Assembly: GCF_007830635.1 (NCBI RefSeq)
Contig: NZ_VLLA01000009.1
Coordinates: 124,001-188,000 of the forward strand
DNA length: 64,000 nucleotides
Reading direction: 5' to 3'
Source: Bradyrhizobium huanghuaihaiense
GTDB lineage: Bacteria > Pseudomonadota > Alphaproteobacteria > Rhizobiales > Xanthobacteraceae
How positions within the stretch are numbered: the stretch's first letter is position 1; each line of letters begins with the position of its first letter. Below, one piece after another: positions 1 through 8,221 of this stretch. The notes beneath the pieces are model-generated. The model did no database searches. It was not told where the DNA came from and saw nothing but the letters and a program-made list of their open reading frames with translations. The position numbers and the translations under genes are program-made.

Positions 1-96
1 CGCCAGCGAGAACGTCAACCCTGCCGCTCCGAACGCCGGCACGGCGACTTTGGTTACTCGCTTCTTCCCTTTAGAGGTCTTCTTCGCCTGCCGCAT
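1..96 (-). CDS. N-terminal fragment of an unidentified exported protein (runs off the left edge)
   Basis: The reverse strand encodes 32 residues from an ATG at 96, preceded by GGAGG seven bases upstream, which is a good ribosome site. The start is Lys/Arg-rich (MRQAKKTSKGKKRV) and then turns hydrophobic (VPAFGAAGLTFSLA), which looks like a signal peptide or membrane anchor. The rest lies outside the window, so no function can be given. The start codon and reading frame are fairly secure because of the ribosome site and n-h region pattern. Confidence 0.5.
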   Translation of the reverse strand, partial: MRQAKKTSKGKKRVTKVAVPAFGAAGLTFSLA

Positions 97-335
97 GGTC
101 GACCCTCCGAGCATTGCAAGAAGCATCCCAGCCGCGGTAAGTCTACGCTCAGGAAATAACGCGAGCAACAATTACGCGCACAAAAGCGCGGCGCTGCACG
201 TTCGGATGTATTCATCTTCATGAACGGCAATCAGCACAGCCAGTTGACACAACGCGTCAACGATCCACGCTCTCGGTGCGCGTGCAGCTTGCTGCAGTGC
301 CGCAAGCGCATCGCAGCTTGAACGGAGAGTTCGGG

Positions 336-1205
336 GTGGCAGATCGATCAGGGCGTTTCGCTTGGTATGAACTCCTGACCACGGATGTCGCAGCGGCGAG
401 CGCATTTTATCGCAAGGCCGTCGGCTGGGGCGTGAAGGATGAATCGACCCCGGATCTACCTTACATGGTGCTTCGTAGCGGCGGCGCTCCGCTGGGCGGA
501 CTTATGGTTATCCCGGAGGAGGGGCGGAGGTTGGGGGCGACGCCGCGCTGGATGGGATACGTCGCCGTCGACGACCTGGACGCGACCGCCGCGCAGATCA
601 GGCGTCTTCGAGGCACGATCCTTGTGCCGCCGACCGACACCAATATTGGGCGCATAGCAGTCGTTGCCGATCCGCAGGAGGCGACGTTCGGGCTGATCAA
701 AGAACCGACCTATGGCCGACGGAAACCGGGCCGGCTGGACGAGCCGGGGCGTATCGGCTGGCATGAGTTACTGGCTACCGACCGGACCGTGATCTTCGAT
801 TTCTACAGAGAACTATTCGGTTGGCAGAAGGCCGATGCTCAAAGCGAACCAGCGGCCTGGTATCAATTGTTTTCGGCGGGTGGCCAGACGGTCGGCGGCA
901 TGCTCACCAAACTTCCGAGCGTGACGCAGCCGAGCTGGCTGCATTACTTCAACGTCGACGACATCGGTTCTGCCATGAAACATGTGAACGCTGGCGGAGG
1001 CCGGATCCTTCAGGGTCCGATCGAATTGCCTGATGGCTGCTGGATCGCACGATGCGTCGATCCCCAGGGCGCCTTGTTTGCATTGCAGGGGGCCCGGGGT
1101 CCGACCAGCATTGAGCCATCCTCGGCTTCGGAAATCGGCTGGTCCGCTAAATGGGGTGGCATTGCCTCCCAGGGGAGAATTGTGCTGCCCAAGCCGAAGC
1201 GCTAG
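336..1205 (+). CDS. Tandem-domain VOC (glyoxalase/bleomycin-resistance fold) protein
   Basis: About 289 residues with two similar halves. The first begins GRFAWYELLTTD (residues ~6-125) and the second GRIGWHELLATD (from residue 138). Each follows the beta-alpha-beta-beta-beta pattern of the vicinal oxygen chelate family, with a conserved FY(R) segment and GW after it. Members bind a divalent metal and act as dioxygenases, isomerases or resistance proteins; the substrate here cannot be predicted. I chose the GTG at 336 because a GGAGAG lies eight bases upstream and the homologous domain starts right after it; an upstream ATG at 276 in the same frame has no such site. The gene stands alone ahead of ilvD. 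Confidence 0.75.
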   Translation: MADRSGRFAWYELLTTDVAAASAFYRKAVGWGVKDESTPDLPYMVLRSGGAPLGGLMVIPEEGRRLGATPRWMGYVAVDDLDATAAQIRRLRGTILVPPTDTNIGRIAVVADPQEATFGLIKEPTYGRRKPGRLDEPGRIGWHELLATDRTVIFDFYRELFGWQKADAQSEPAAWYQLFSAGGQTVGGMLTKLPSVTQPSWLHYFNVDDIGSAMKHVNAGGGRILQGPIELPDGCWIARCVDPQGALFALQGARGPTSIEPSSASEIGWSAKWGGIASQGRIVLPKPKR

Positions 1206-1403
1206 CTGCAGCGTCTCCGTCCGGCGCTGACGCGACCCTGCACAGCCCGCGCCGGGAGCAGGGGAGGCCTGCGAAAGGCCGATCCGGCCCTGTCCAAGCC
1301 AAGTTCCCGTTGCGCGCGTCCACCCCGTGCGGTATCCGGCCGGAAAGGCCTGAGGCGGCTCCCATTTTCCCGCCCGGCCCCAAACCCGAGGACGGAAACC
1401 GCC

Positions 1404-3254
1404 ATGCCAGCCTATCGCTCCCGCACCACCACCCACGGCCGCAACATGGCGGGCGCCCGCGGCCTCTGGCGCGCGACGGGCATGAAGGACGCAGATTTCG
1501 GCAAGCCGATCATCGCGGTCGTCAACTCCTTCACCCAGTTCGTGCCCGGCCACATCCACCTCAAGGACCTCGGCCAGCTCGTCGCCCGCGAGATCGAGCA
1601 GGCCGGCGGCGTCGCCAAGGAGTTCAACACCATCGCGGTCGACGACGGCATCGCCATGGGCCATGACGGCATGCTCTACAGCCTGCCGTCGCGCGAACTG
1701 ATCGCCGACAGCGTCGAGTACATGGCCAACGCGCATTGCGCCGACGGCCTCGTCTGCATCTCCAATTGCGACAAGATAACGCCCGGCATGTTGATGGCCG
1801 CGCTGCGGCTCAACATTCCCGCCGTGTTCGTCTCCGGCGGGCCGATGGAAGCCGGCAAGGTCAAGCTGCAGGGCAAGACCAAGGCCGTCGATCTCATCGA
1901 CGCGATGGTGGCCGCGGCGGATTCCAAGGTCAGCGACGAGGACGTCAAGGTGATCGAGCGCTCGGCCTGCCCGACCTGCGGCTCCTGCTCGGGCATGTTC
2001 ACGGCGAACTCCATGAACTGCCTGACCGAGGCGCTTGGCTTGGCGCTCCCCGGCAACGGCTCGGTGGTCGCGACCCATGCGGACCGCAAGCGCCTGTTCG
2101 TCGAGGCCGGCCACACCATCGTCGACCTCGTCCGCCGCTATTACGAGCAGGACGATGCGTCGGTGCTGCCGCGCAACGTCGCCAACTTCAAGGCGTTCGA
2201 GAACGCGATGACGCTGGACATCGCCATGGGCGGCTCGACCAACACCGTGCTGCATCTGCTCGCCGCCGCCCATGAAGGGCAGGTCGCGTTCACCATGCAG
2301 GACATCGACCGGCTGTCGCGCCGCGTGCCCGTGCTGTGCAAGGTTGCGCCGTCCGTCGCCGACGTGCACGTCGAGGACGTGCATCGCGCCGGCGGCATCA
2401 TGGGCATTCTGGGCGAGCTCGACCGCGCCGGCCTGATCGACACCTCGGTGTCGACCGTGCACGCGCCGACCATGAACGATGCGCTGGAGCGCTGGGATAT
2501 CAAGCGCTCCAAGAGCGAGGCGGTGCGCACGTTCTATCGCGCTTCGCCCGGCGGCATCCCGACGCAGGTCGCCTTCAGCCAGGAGCGGCGCTACGACGAG
2601 CTCGATGCCGACCGCGAGAAGGGCGTCGTGCGCGATCTCGAGCACGCCTTCAGCAAGGACGGCGGCCTCGCCGTGCTCTACGGCAACCTCGCGCAGGACG
2701 GCTGCATCGTGAAGACCGCCGGCGTCGATGCCTCGATCCTGAAGTTCTCCGGACCGGCGCGCGTGTTCGAAAGCCAGGATGCCGCCGTCGAAGGCATTCT
2801 GGGCGGCAAGGTCGTGGCCGGCGAGGTCGTGGTCATCATCTACGAAGGCCCGCGCGGCGGCCCCGGCATGCAGGAGATGCTGTATCCGACCAGCTATTTG
2901 AAATCGATGGGCCTCGGCAAAGCCTGCGCGCTTGTCACCGACGGCCGCTTCTCGGGCGGCTCCTCGGGCCTGTCGATCGGCCATCTGTCGCCGGAAGCCG
3001 CCGAAGGCGGCAACATCGGCCTCGTGCGGACCGGCGACGTCATCGCCATCGACATCCCGAACCGCAGCATCACGCTTGAGGTCTCCGACGAGGAGCTCGC
3101 CAAGCGCCGCGCCGCGGAAGAGGCGAAGGGCGATGCTGCCTGGCAGGCGACGGGCCGCAAGCGCAACGTCTCGACCGCGCTGCAGGCTTATGCGGCACTC
3201 ACCACCAGCGCCGCGCGCGGCGCTGTGCGCGAGGTGAAGCGTCGCTCGAACTGA
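1404..3254 (+). CDS. ilvD: Dihydroxy-acid dehydratase
   Basis: 616 residues, the usual length for IlvD. It converts 2,3-dihydroxy-isovalerate or -methylvalerate to the 2-oxo acids, the third common step of valine and isoleucine synthesis, in the cytoplasm. Visible signatures are SNCDKITPGM near residue 120, the cluster-ligand segment CPTCGSCSGMFTANSMNC near residue 190, and the C-terminal PRGGPGMQEML and TDGRFSGGSSGLSIGH blocks. The ATG at 1404 has a GGAAA eight bases upstream. It is monocistronic, followed by a clear hairpin. High GC at third positions leaves an 820-codon frame open on the opposite strand, which I do not regard as a gene. Confidence 0.97.
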   Translation: MPAYRSRTTTHGRNMAGARGLWRATGMKDADFGKPIIAVVNSFTQFVPGHIHLKDLGQLVAREIEQAGGVAKEFNTIAVDDGIAMGHDGMLYSLPSRELIADSVEYMANAHCADGLVCISNCDKITPGMLMAALRLNIPAVFVSGGPMEAGKVKLQGKTKAVDLIDAMVAAADSKVSDEDVKVIERSACPTCGSCSGMFTANSMNCLTEALGLALPGNGSVVATHADRKRLFVEAGHTIVDLVRRYYEQDDASVLPRNVANFKAFENAMTLDIAMGGSTNTVLHLLAAAHEGQVAFTMQDIDRLSRRVPVLCKVAPSVADVHVEDVHRAGGIMGILGELDRAGLIDTSVSTVHAPTMNDALERWDIKRSKSEAVRTFYRASPGGIPTQVAFSQERRYDELDADREKGVVRDLEHAFSKDGGLAVLYGNLAQDGCIVKTAGVDASILKFSGPARVFESQDAAVEGILGGKVVAGEVVVIIYEGPRGGPGMQEMLYPTSYLKSMGLGKACALVTDGRFSGGSSGLSIGHLSPEAAEGGNIGLVRTGDVIAIDIPNRSITLEVSDEELAKRRAAEEAKGDAAWQATGRKRNVSTALQAYAALTTSAARGAVREVKRRSN

Positions 3255-3297
3255 GCGCTGCATCGCTCGCGCCACACGTGCATGGTCAACAAGTCCT

Positions 3298-3323
3298 GAA
3301 CGGCCGGCGAAAGCCGGCCGTTC
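3298..3323 (+). terminator. Hairpin downstream of ilvD
   Basis: A perfect 11-base-pair stem closed by a GAAA tetraloop (GAACGGCCGGC / GCCGGCCGTTC), 44 bases after the ilvD stop. The U-tract is poor, so this may be a weak or factor-assisted terminator or an mRNA 3' end stabiliser. Confidence 0.6.
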
Positions 3324-3423
3324 GCATTAAGGATGCCTCGACGAACTTCAGCACAGCAAGGTATTACGGCGTATACTGCGGCCACCTTCGCAAATCCATT
3401 TCGGGCAACTGGGGCACCGCATA

Positions 3424-3798
3424 ATGTCTCGTACTCTTGCTGTCGTTTTCTCAACAGTCGTCGCCGCGATTTCGATGACGGGAGCCGCTTCCGCCGGCTG
3501 CTACAATTGCTACACGCCGCCGCCGTGCACGACCTGCTATCAGCAGCAATACGTTCCGCCGCAATACCGCGCCGTCGATGAGACCGTGATGGTGTCGCCC
3601 GGCTCCGTCGTCGCGCATCGCACGCCCGCGCAGTACCGCACCGTGATGGTGCCGCAGACCGTGATGGTGGCGCCGCCGGGCGTCCAGTACGAGCGCATCC
3701 CGCCGCAATACGCCACGCGCCAGCGCGTCGAGATGGTCTCGCCGGGCTATTCCTACTACGCCCCGGTGCAGATGGGCTGCGCATCCTGCGGCTACTGA
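3424..3798 (+). CDS. Small secreted Tyr/Pro/Val-rich protein
   Basis: 124 residues. The first ~23 form a signal peptide ending ASA before GCYNCY. The mature part has cysteine pairs at both ends (CYNCY, PPCTTCY, and GCASCGY at the C-terminus) and a periodic motif of the type VMVxPG with YRxV and PPQY segments, repeated about four times. This suggests an extended, disulphide-linked periplasmic or surface protein. I do not recognise a characterised family. The gene has its own strong terminator and lies between ilvD and a gene-free stretch. Confidence 0.7.
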   Translation: MSRTLAVVFSTVVAAISMTGAASAGCYNCYTPPPCTTCYQQQYVPPQYRAVDETVMVSPGSVVAHRTPAQYRTVMVPQTVMVAPPGVQYERIPPQYATRQRVEMVSPGYSYYAPVQMGCASCGY

Positions 3799-3824
3799 CG
3801 CCGACGCAGCAACGAACGAATTTC

Positions 3825-3858
3825 GCGCGGCGCTCCCTCGGGCGCCGCGCTTTCTTTT
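3825..3858 (+). terminator. Rho-independent terminator
   Basis: A nine-base-pair GC stem (GCGCGGCGC / GCGCCGCGC) with an eight-base loop, followed directly by TTTCTTTT. It ends transcription of the small secreted protein gene 27 bases upstream. Confidence 0.85.
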
Positions 3859-4323
3859 GGCCGCAAGCAACGGGGCCCGGACCTGAAGCAGAAACTCCGG
3901 CCGGACCCCGCAACCGGCAACGCCCTGGGCGGTGTCGACGGTCCCGCCTAGGCTAGGGCACCTGGCTGACACTCGCCTGACAGAGCGATTTCCATGGGAC
4001 GAGGGGAGGCCGCCGCGAGCCCGCCAATTTCGCGTTGGCTTACGCGGTCGGTCATGGGGTTATCGACAGCCACAGGGCGGCCCCGGCTGTGGTGGGGGGC
4101 TTTTGAGGTAAGGCCGGGGCCGCTGGAGGTGCTTGGACTCTTGGGGAAGGCCAAGCGATCGATAGCTTACTCTGCGCTCCCGGCGCGGTTCTGTTCGCTT
4201 CAGCACATTGCGATGCCATTTCAGAGCGGAACTTTGCCATTTTTTCCCGATCCGATTCACACAGATTAATGCAAGCAGAAGCATGGCCGCCTTTCCTTGC
4301 TCGTCGAGCAACCGGGGTCACCA
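3859..4323. other. Stretch without a supported gene
   Basis: No frame has convincing start signals or composition. It contains a CCACAG/CTGTGG stem-loop at 4070-4092. The last part, with ATTAATGCAAG near 4265, is more AT-rich and probably holds the promoter of the small gene that starts at 4324. Confidence 0.5.
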
Positions 4324-4509
4324 ATGACTGACAAAGAGCCGATGCAGAGCAGGTTTTTCATTCGAATGGGAGGCAAAGGTTGGATGGTCTACGATCGAGA
4401 GCGCATGGGCCCAGCACTGATCGGGACCGACATGGCGGCCAATTTGACGAAGGAGCGCGCCGAACAGTTGCTACGTATCCTGATGTCCCCGCGCGCGGGG
4501 GGCCGCTAA
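4324..4509 (+). CDS. Small hypothetical protein (61 aa)
   Basis: Reading from ATG 4324 the product starts MTDKEPMQSRFFIRMGGKGW and contains VYDRER, GTDMAANLTKE and a C-terminal helix. It is soluble and charged, with an aromatic N-terminal half and a helical C-terminal half. From memory, short proteins with the FFIRMGGKGWMVYDR core occur in related genomes, but I could not search. An ATG nine codons upstream is in frame and less likely. No function can be assigned. Confidence 0.55.
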   Translation: MTDKEPMQSRFFIRMGGKGWMVYDRERMGPALIGTDMAANLTKERAEQLLRILMSPRAGGR

Positions 4510-4885
4510 GGAGCGGGCGCAACAACGAGCGCTTGTCGCGTTTTGAGGAAACGGCCCCAACTCAGTGACAGGAGGAGCTGGGGCCAGAGTTGCCGGGCGA
4601 GCAAGGCTTACGCTTAGCCCGGACTCAACGTTTGCCATCGAACCAAGGTCGCTCGCGATGGGGCAACCGGCGTACCTCGGATTTGCAGTGCTCTAGATTC
4701 CCCTCCGTGTCGGTGCAACCGAAGGGTCCCAGCAGTGTCCGCTTGCCAGGTTCGGCGGAGCTGTTCTAACCCATTGGCGGAACGAAACCGCGCGCCCTTC
4801 GAGCTTCTCGGTTGCCGGTTCGCTCGCGTCGATCAGATTTGGGTTCAGCCTTGGTCTTGCGACCCTGACCATTCACAGAGAGAGA
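4510..4885. other. Stretch without a supported gene; contains an imperfect hairpin
   Basis: The only structure seen is a stem at 4553-4585 (GGCCCCAACTC with GAGCTGGGGCC, one mismatch, 11-base loop). It lacks a U-tract. It may act as the 3' end of the transcript for the small gene at 4324. Confidence 0.4.
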
Positions 4886-5668
4886 ATGACCCCTGTGCTT
4901 CAGACTGAACGGCATCTCAATCTCGACCCGGACATGTTTTGCAGTGACGACGCACTCGCCTACGAGCGCAGCCGGACGCGTTTCGTCGCCGGTCAAGGCC
5001 TGTTGCTCGACGATGCCTACCGTTTGGCGCATCTGCCTCTGGTCGCTCCGCACGATCCTCGCGTGATCGCAGCGAAGGAGGGCACCTCTTACGACAGGGG
5101 ACGCCACCCCACGGCCTACTCGGTGGTGTTGCCCATCTCGGCCGACGCACTCGAAGCCTCGCCGGCCTATCAGGCGCTTGATGCGGAACTGCGGACGGCT
5201 CCGTTTGCGAACAAGGTGGCGTGGCACGTGATGGACAGGCGGCGGGAGCATCTGCACGCCACCATCTGCGGTGGCCTCGGCTCCGAGCCGCCGGCCATCG
5301 AGCCCGCCCGTCGCTCGGCCATGGCCGAGCTCGGACCCATCAGGGCCGAGGTCCGGGGGCTGTTCTCCGGGAATGTGAATCGGGGACGGCTCTATCTTCG
5401 GGTCTACCCCGAGCAGCGCGATGGCGCGAACCTCTTCCATGCGGTCCAGCGCGTGCTCGGTCGCCCGACGACGGACCTCTACGTGGTCGGACTCTGGAAC
5501 CTGATGGACGATCTCGATGCCGACGAGGCCGCGATTCTCGCGGCGATGATCGAGCGCTGGTGGTCACGGAGCTTGCTGCGGGTCGAGGCGGACGAGCTTT
5601 GGTTGCTCGGCGCACGCGATGACCTCGTGCTGGATGGTGAGATCAGCGCGCGCTTGGCGCTGCGTTGA
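4886..5668 (+). CDS. Hypothetical protein, 260 aa
   Basis: A soluble protein with no signal peptide or membrane segment. Near the middle is a HLHATICGG segment that resembles the HxT motif of 2H phosphoesterases, but the second HxT expected for that family is not visible, so I leave the function open. The C-terminal half contains RGRLYLRVYP, LYVVGLWNLMDDLD and a Trp-rich helix. The ATG at 4886 follows AGAGAGAATG, a passable ribosome site. It is transcribed toward the tRNA-Ser gene, which lies on the other strand 46 bases beyond its stop. Confidence 0.6.
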   Translation: MTPVLQTERHLNLDPDMFCSDDALAYERSRTRFVAGQGLLLDDAYRLAHLPLVAPHDPRVIAAKEGTSYDRGRHPTAYSVVLPISADALEASPAYQALDAELRTAPFANKVAWHVMDRRREHLHATICGGLGSEPPAIEPARRSAMAELGPIRAEVRGLFSGNVNRGRLYLRVYPEQRDGANLFHAVQRVLGRPTTDLYVVGLWNLMDDLDADEAAILAAMIERWWSRSLLRVEADELWLLGARDDLVLDGEISARLALR

Positions 5669-5714
5669 GGTGCCGTTCGACATCGCTGTGAGGCCGGGCC
5701 GGGCGCTTTGATAC

Positions 5715-5804
5715 TGGCGGAAGGGGTGGGATTCGAACCCACGGTACCCTTGCGGGCACGCCGGTTTTCAAGACCGGTGCCTTAAACCACTCGGCCACCC
5801 TTCC
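5715..5804 (-). tRNA. tRNA-Ser, anticodon UGA
   Basis: The reverse strand folds into a class II tRNA of 90 bases including an encoded CCA. The acceptor stem GGAAGGG pairs with CCCTTCC, the discriminator is G, the anticodon TGA sits at 5770-5768, the variable arm is long, and the T-arm has GGTTCGAATCC. It decodes UCA and wobble UCN codons. Confidence 0.95.
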
Positions 5805-5876
5805 ATCTCAACAATTTCAAGTGCTTAGCGGTAGGTTCTGAGAGAACAAACCACGAAATCGGCACCCGAATGGCAC

Positions 5877-5990
5877 CTAACGTGCCAGCGCCGCATTGAT
5901 CGCCGCGGCCGCCTTGCCGTCGTCGTTCCTAAACAAGTGGGCGTAGACACGCAAGGTGATGTCTGGCTTCGCATGCCCGAGACGTGCACT
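5877..5990 (-). pseudogene. C-terminal stump of a tyrosine recombinase/integrase
   Basis: The last 37 codons before a TAG read LGHAKPDITLRVYAHLF and then a charged, Ala-rich tail. This matches the box II region of phage-type tyrosine recombinases, where LGH is followed by the catalytic Tyr (here in RVYAHL). The upstream catalytic domain (the R..HxxR part) is absent; upstream of residue SAR the frame no longer resembles an integrase. It lies 73 bases beyond the 5' end of tRNA-Ser, the opposite side from a usual tRNA 3'-end attachment site, so the former element and its att site are unclear. Confidence 0.7.
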
Positions 5991-6144
5991 GAATCTCCCG
6001 CCATGGCACGCGGCGCCGCTTTGGGATGATCTTGAGGGGCCGCCCCCGTATATGGTGGTGGAGGACTGATGATCAATCAGACGCGGCTCGCGGCGCTGGA
6101 GATCAGGCGCCACATTCTTCGCGCGAGCGTGAAGGTAGGTTGAG

Positions 6145-6276
6145 ATGGGTGGGACAACCAACAATAACAGTATGAACATCACCATTTCCGGCGATGCCAG
6201 CAGAGACGAGGTCGGGAGAACGATGTTCCAGGCCGGCCAGGCCTTGGCCAGGCAGCTAGCGGCGGTGGGTCGATAG
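6145..6276 (+). CDS. Small ORF, 43 aa, Asn/Thr-rich
   Basis: ATG 6145 is preceded by AAGGTAGG at a suitable distance. The product begins MGGTTNNNSMNITISGDA and ends in an amphipathic helix. The Asn-rich start followed by a beta-like segment and a short helix recalls C-terminal tags of phage tail proteins, but this is only a resemblance. It sits next to the integrase stump in a gene-poor region. Confidence 0.35.
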   Translation: MGGTTNNNSMNITISGDASRDEVGRTMFQAGQALARQLAAVGR

Positions 6277-6280
6277 ATCC

Positions 6281-6424
6281 CTAGTTGCCCATGGCCCGCA
6301 TAGCGTTGTCAGTCATCTGACGGCGCCAGGACGCGCGCTCTTTGAAACGCGCCTTGGCTAGCATCGCCACGCTGACGAGCAGGAGAAAAGCCACGGTACC
6401 GATGGTAGCCATCGTCGTCTCCAC
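6281..6424 (-). CDS. Small single-span membrane protein (47 aa)
   Basis: Starts at GTG 6424 with GAGGGA upstream, or at an internal ATG four codons later. One hydrophobic segment (IGTVAFLLLVSVAMLA) is followed by a basic, Arg-rich C-terminus (KARFKERASWRRQ). The likely topology is N-out, C-in with the tail on the cytoplasmic side. No known family. Confidence 0.4.
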   Translation of the reverse strand: METTMATIGTVAFLLLVSVAMLAKARFKERASWRRQMTDNAMRAMGN

Positions 6425-6707
6425 GGTGATCCCTCTTCTGAGAATCTGAATCAACCCGGGGCTGTTTTCAAGGGCAAAGCTGCGGTTGGCAAAAAAGCCG
6501 CTAGGGGGCGTTGGCCCGTAGCAGATTAGACAGGCTGCTCTCACCCGAAACCGGATCAACCGGGAAAAAGTGGAAATTGGACCTGGGAAATCAGATTCAG
6601 CGGATAGATGAGGTAACTTCTCAGTGAGCGCACAAAAGACGCGCTGCTCTGCGGATGCACCGCCCTCGCTTTTCGCGAGCGAGGGCGAGGCCTTTTCAGG
6701 GTGAAGT
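6425..6707. other. Non-coding stretch with a strong hairpin
   Basis: At 6662-6686 GCCCTCGCT and AGCGAGGGC form a perfect nine-pair stem with a seven-base loop. It lies just beyond the stop of the reverse-strand gene at 6708-7007 and may end that transcript, though no U-run follows it on that strand. Confidence 0.45.
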
Positions 6708-7007
6708 CTATCGCCGATTTTTGTTTCTCTCACAGAACAGAAGCCCTGCCACTCTTGATTTGGGCGCCGATGCTCCGCCTCCGGCATCTGCAACTGTAAA
6801 GCTTGGGCTTACTCCATTTGCGCCCAGCTGGAATGTATTGCCGACCCCGGCAACAAGAGCCCCGGCAGCAGGTGCATACTCCTGCCACCCTTTCGGACAG
6901 CTGGGCAGATTGAACGCCAGAACAGTGTGCTCCGGTAAGTCTTGTGCGTCCGCCGGGAAGCAGGAAACGCTCAAGAAGACGATCGACATCACGGCAGCAA
7001 TTCTCAT
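6708..7007 (-). CDS. Small secreted protein with a tail-collar-like CPxGW motif
   Basis: 99 residues. A signal peptide (MRIAAVMSIVFLSVSCFPADA) is followed by PSCPKGWQEYAPAAG, the short CPxGW segment typical of phage tail collar and MdpB-like proteins. The collar core between it and the C-terminal AGLLFCER is shortened. ATG 7007 has AAAGGA seven bases upstream. The protein would be exported, unlike the three cytoplasmic-looking collar proteins at 19.4-21.2 kb. It could be an independent minimal member of the family or a decayed one. Confidence 0.55.
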   Translation of the reverse strand: MRIAAVMSIVFLSVSCFPADAQDLPEHTVLAFNLPSCPKGWQEYAPAAGALVAGVGNTFQLGANGVSPSFTVADAGGGASAPKSRVAGLLFCERNKNRR

Positions 7008-7235
7008 GATTAAATCCTTTCAGTTAAAAATGCCCCGGAGCAGCATAAATTGAGCGATATTTTTATGCCTGCCTAAACAGGAAGCTGTTGCACAACATTG
7101 AGCCAGCGCATGCAGACATCTAGGAGAGATTGGCGCGTAACGCGGGTCGCTGCCTCAGTAGTGGCTTCATAAACATTTAAGAGCATGCATAAATGCTGGT
7201 TTGGTGATTTAGATTCGTCGAAAAGGTTTTTCCGA

Positions 7236-7514
7236 ATGGCATTGGCAGCCGACCATCATGATCTGTTTCGTTTAATCCTGGCATTTCAGAAGATCAAAGA
7301 CCCGGACCTGCGCCGAATGATTCTTCAGCATGTAGAGACGTTGGAACAGCAGCGGACGACGCGGGGAGATCATCAGTCAGCCGACGATCTGGGGATGCCG
7401 CCTAAGCGTTTTGCTGATGACGCGGCAACCAAGAGCGGTGTCGCACAGCCGGAGCCGGACCTTGCCGTCAACTGCGCTGGCCTTCAAATGTTAGCCGGTC
7501 CAGTTTCAGGATAG
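7236..7514 (+). CDS. Small hypothetical helical protein (92 aa)
   Basis: From ATG 7236 (AAAAGG nine bases upstream) the product contains DLFRLILAFQKIKDPDLRRM and HVETLEQQ, a well-formed pair of amphipathic helices. The remainder is polar and probably disordered. The first part resembles the C-terminal helical segment found after helix-turn-helix domains in some regulators, but no DNA-binding motif is present here. An ATG 17 codons upstream is also in frame. Confidence 0.45.
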   Translation: MALAADHHDLFRLILAFQKIKDPDLRRMILQHVETLEQQRTTRGDHQSADDLGMPPKRFADDAATKSGVAQPEPDLAVNCAGLQMLAGPVSG

Positions 7515-7616
7515 AGCGGCCAGATCGAAACACAGCTTGGACCTTCCTTTTGCCTCCGGGACAATCTGGCACAAACTGCATAGCCAGGCCTGAGGTAACT
7601 TAGGTTAGGATAGGGC

Positions 7617-7706
7617 ATGGGTAGAGAGCTACTAGTGGGTGTGCTTGCCATTGGCGCTGGTGTTTTCACCGTGGCCGCCGCAACGGCGATAATCTTTAGT
7701 CTTTGA
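7617..7706 (+). CDS. Putative 29-aa membrane peptide
   Basis: ATG 7617 follows AGGA six bases upstream. Apart from the first four residues the peptide is a single hydrophobic helix (LLVGVLAIGAGVFTVAAATA). Coding status rests only on the ribosome site and hydrophobicity. Confidence 0.3.
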   Translation: MGRELLVGVLAIGAGVFTVAAATAIIFSL

Positions 7707-7764
7707 TTTATCTCAAGTAGCTCACGCGAGCCGCCGGCATCCTCCCATCCGCTGGGAGGCGACA

Positions 7765-7851
7765 ATGACAATGCGGCCTTGGATGTTGCATGGGCTGGCG
7801 TGGGGTGCAGCCGCCCTGGGCTTGGCAGCCATCATCTCAATGAGCATGTAG
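7765..7851 (+). CDS. Putative 28-aa membrane peptide
   Basis: ATG 7765 follows GGGAGG at five bases, one of the better ribosome sites in the region. The product MTMRPWMLHGLAWGAAALGL continues as a short hydrophobic helix. It lies 58 bases after the previous small membrane ORF, so the two may be co-transcribed. Confidence 0.35.
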   Translation: MTMRPWMLHGLAWGAAALGLAAIISMSM

Positions 7852-8053
7852 GCGTCGGCTTGGCCCGATCTTCGTTAACGGCACTTGGTCTACGAAATAC
7901 GTCGGCCTTGCGTCTGCTGGTGATGTCATCGACTTCACCGTTGACCTTGATTCATACCTCGGCGTACTGGTTGCGCTTGCGCCTTTTAGGCGGTTTGGGC
8001 GCGCCATCCCGCTTATTCGCAAGGGGCGACCGCGCCGAGCTGGCGGGAGACGT

Positions 8054-8221
8054 TTACGGGGGGCTGTCGGTAGTGGGGCGGCGTTGCAGGGCTTCGATAG
8101 CGTTCCGATAATACTCCGCCACCTTGAGAAGACCCTCGCGCTCAAGGTCGAAGGAAGCAATGGCCGCGTGCTCTCTGCAAGCGCGTTCGAGTCTGCGGAA
8201 TTCCTCTAATTCCCGGTTCAC
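8054..8221 (-). CDS. Small helical protein, paralogue of the gene at 10155-10379
   Basis: 55 residues from GTG 8221, chosen because GAGGAA lies seven bases upstream and because the start then matches its paralogue exactly (VNRELEEFRRLER against MNRELREFRRLER). Both continue with Cys, a DLxRxGLLKVA block and an ALxA-type helix. Conservation of this block between two separate copies supports translation. The fold is probably a helical hairpin. The function is unknown. Confidence 0.6.
   Translation of the reverse strand: MNRELEEFRRLERACREHAAIASFDLEREGLLKVAEYYRNAIEALQRRPTTDSPP

Noticed and set aside
813..3275. 820-codon open frame antisense to ilvD
   Set aside because: A shadow of the high third-position GC of ilvD; the translation is Arg/His/Ala/Asp-rich without any domain.
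4886..5668. 2H phosphoesterase assignment from the HLHATICGG segment
   Set aside because: Only one HxT motif is visible where the family needs two.
7837..8160. 107-codon reverse frame
   Set aside because: Overlaps the better-supported small paralogue gene in another frame; Arg/Pro/Ser-rich without domain.
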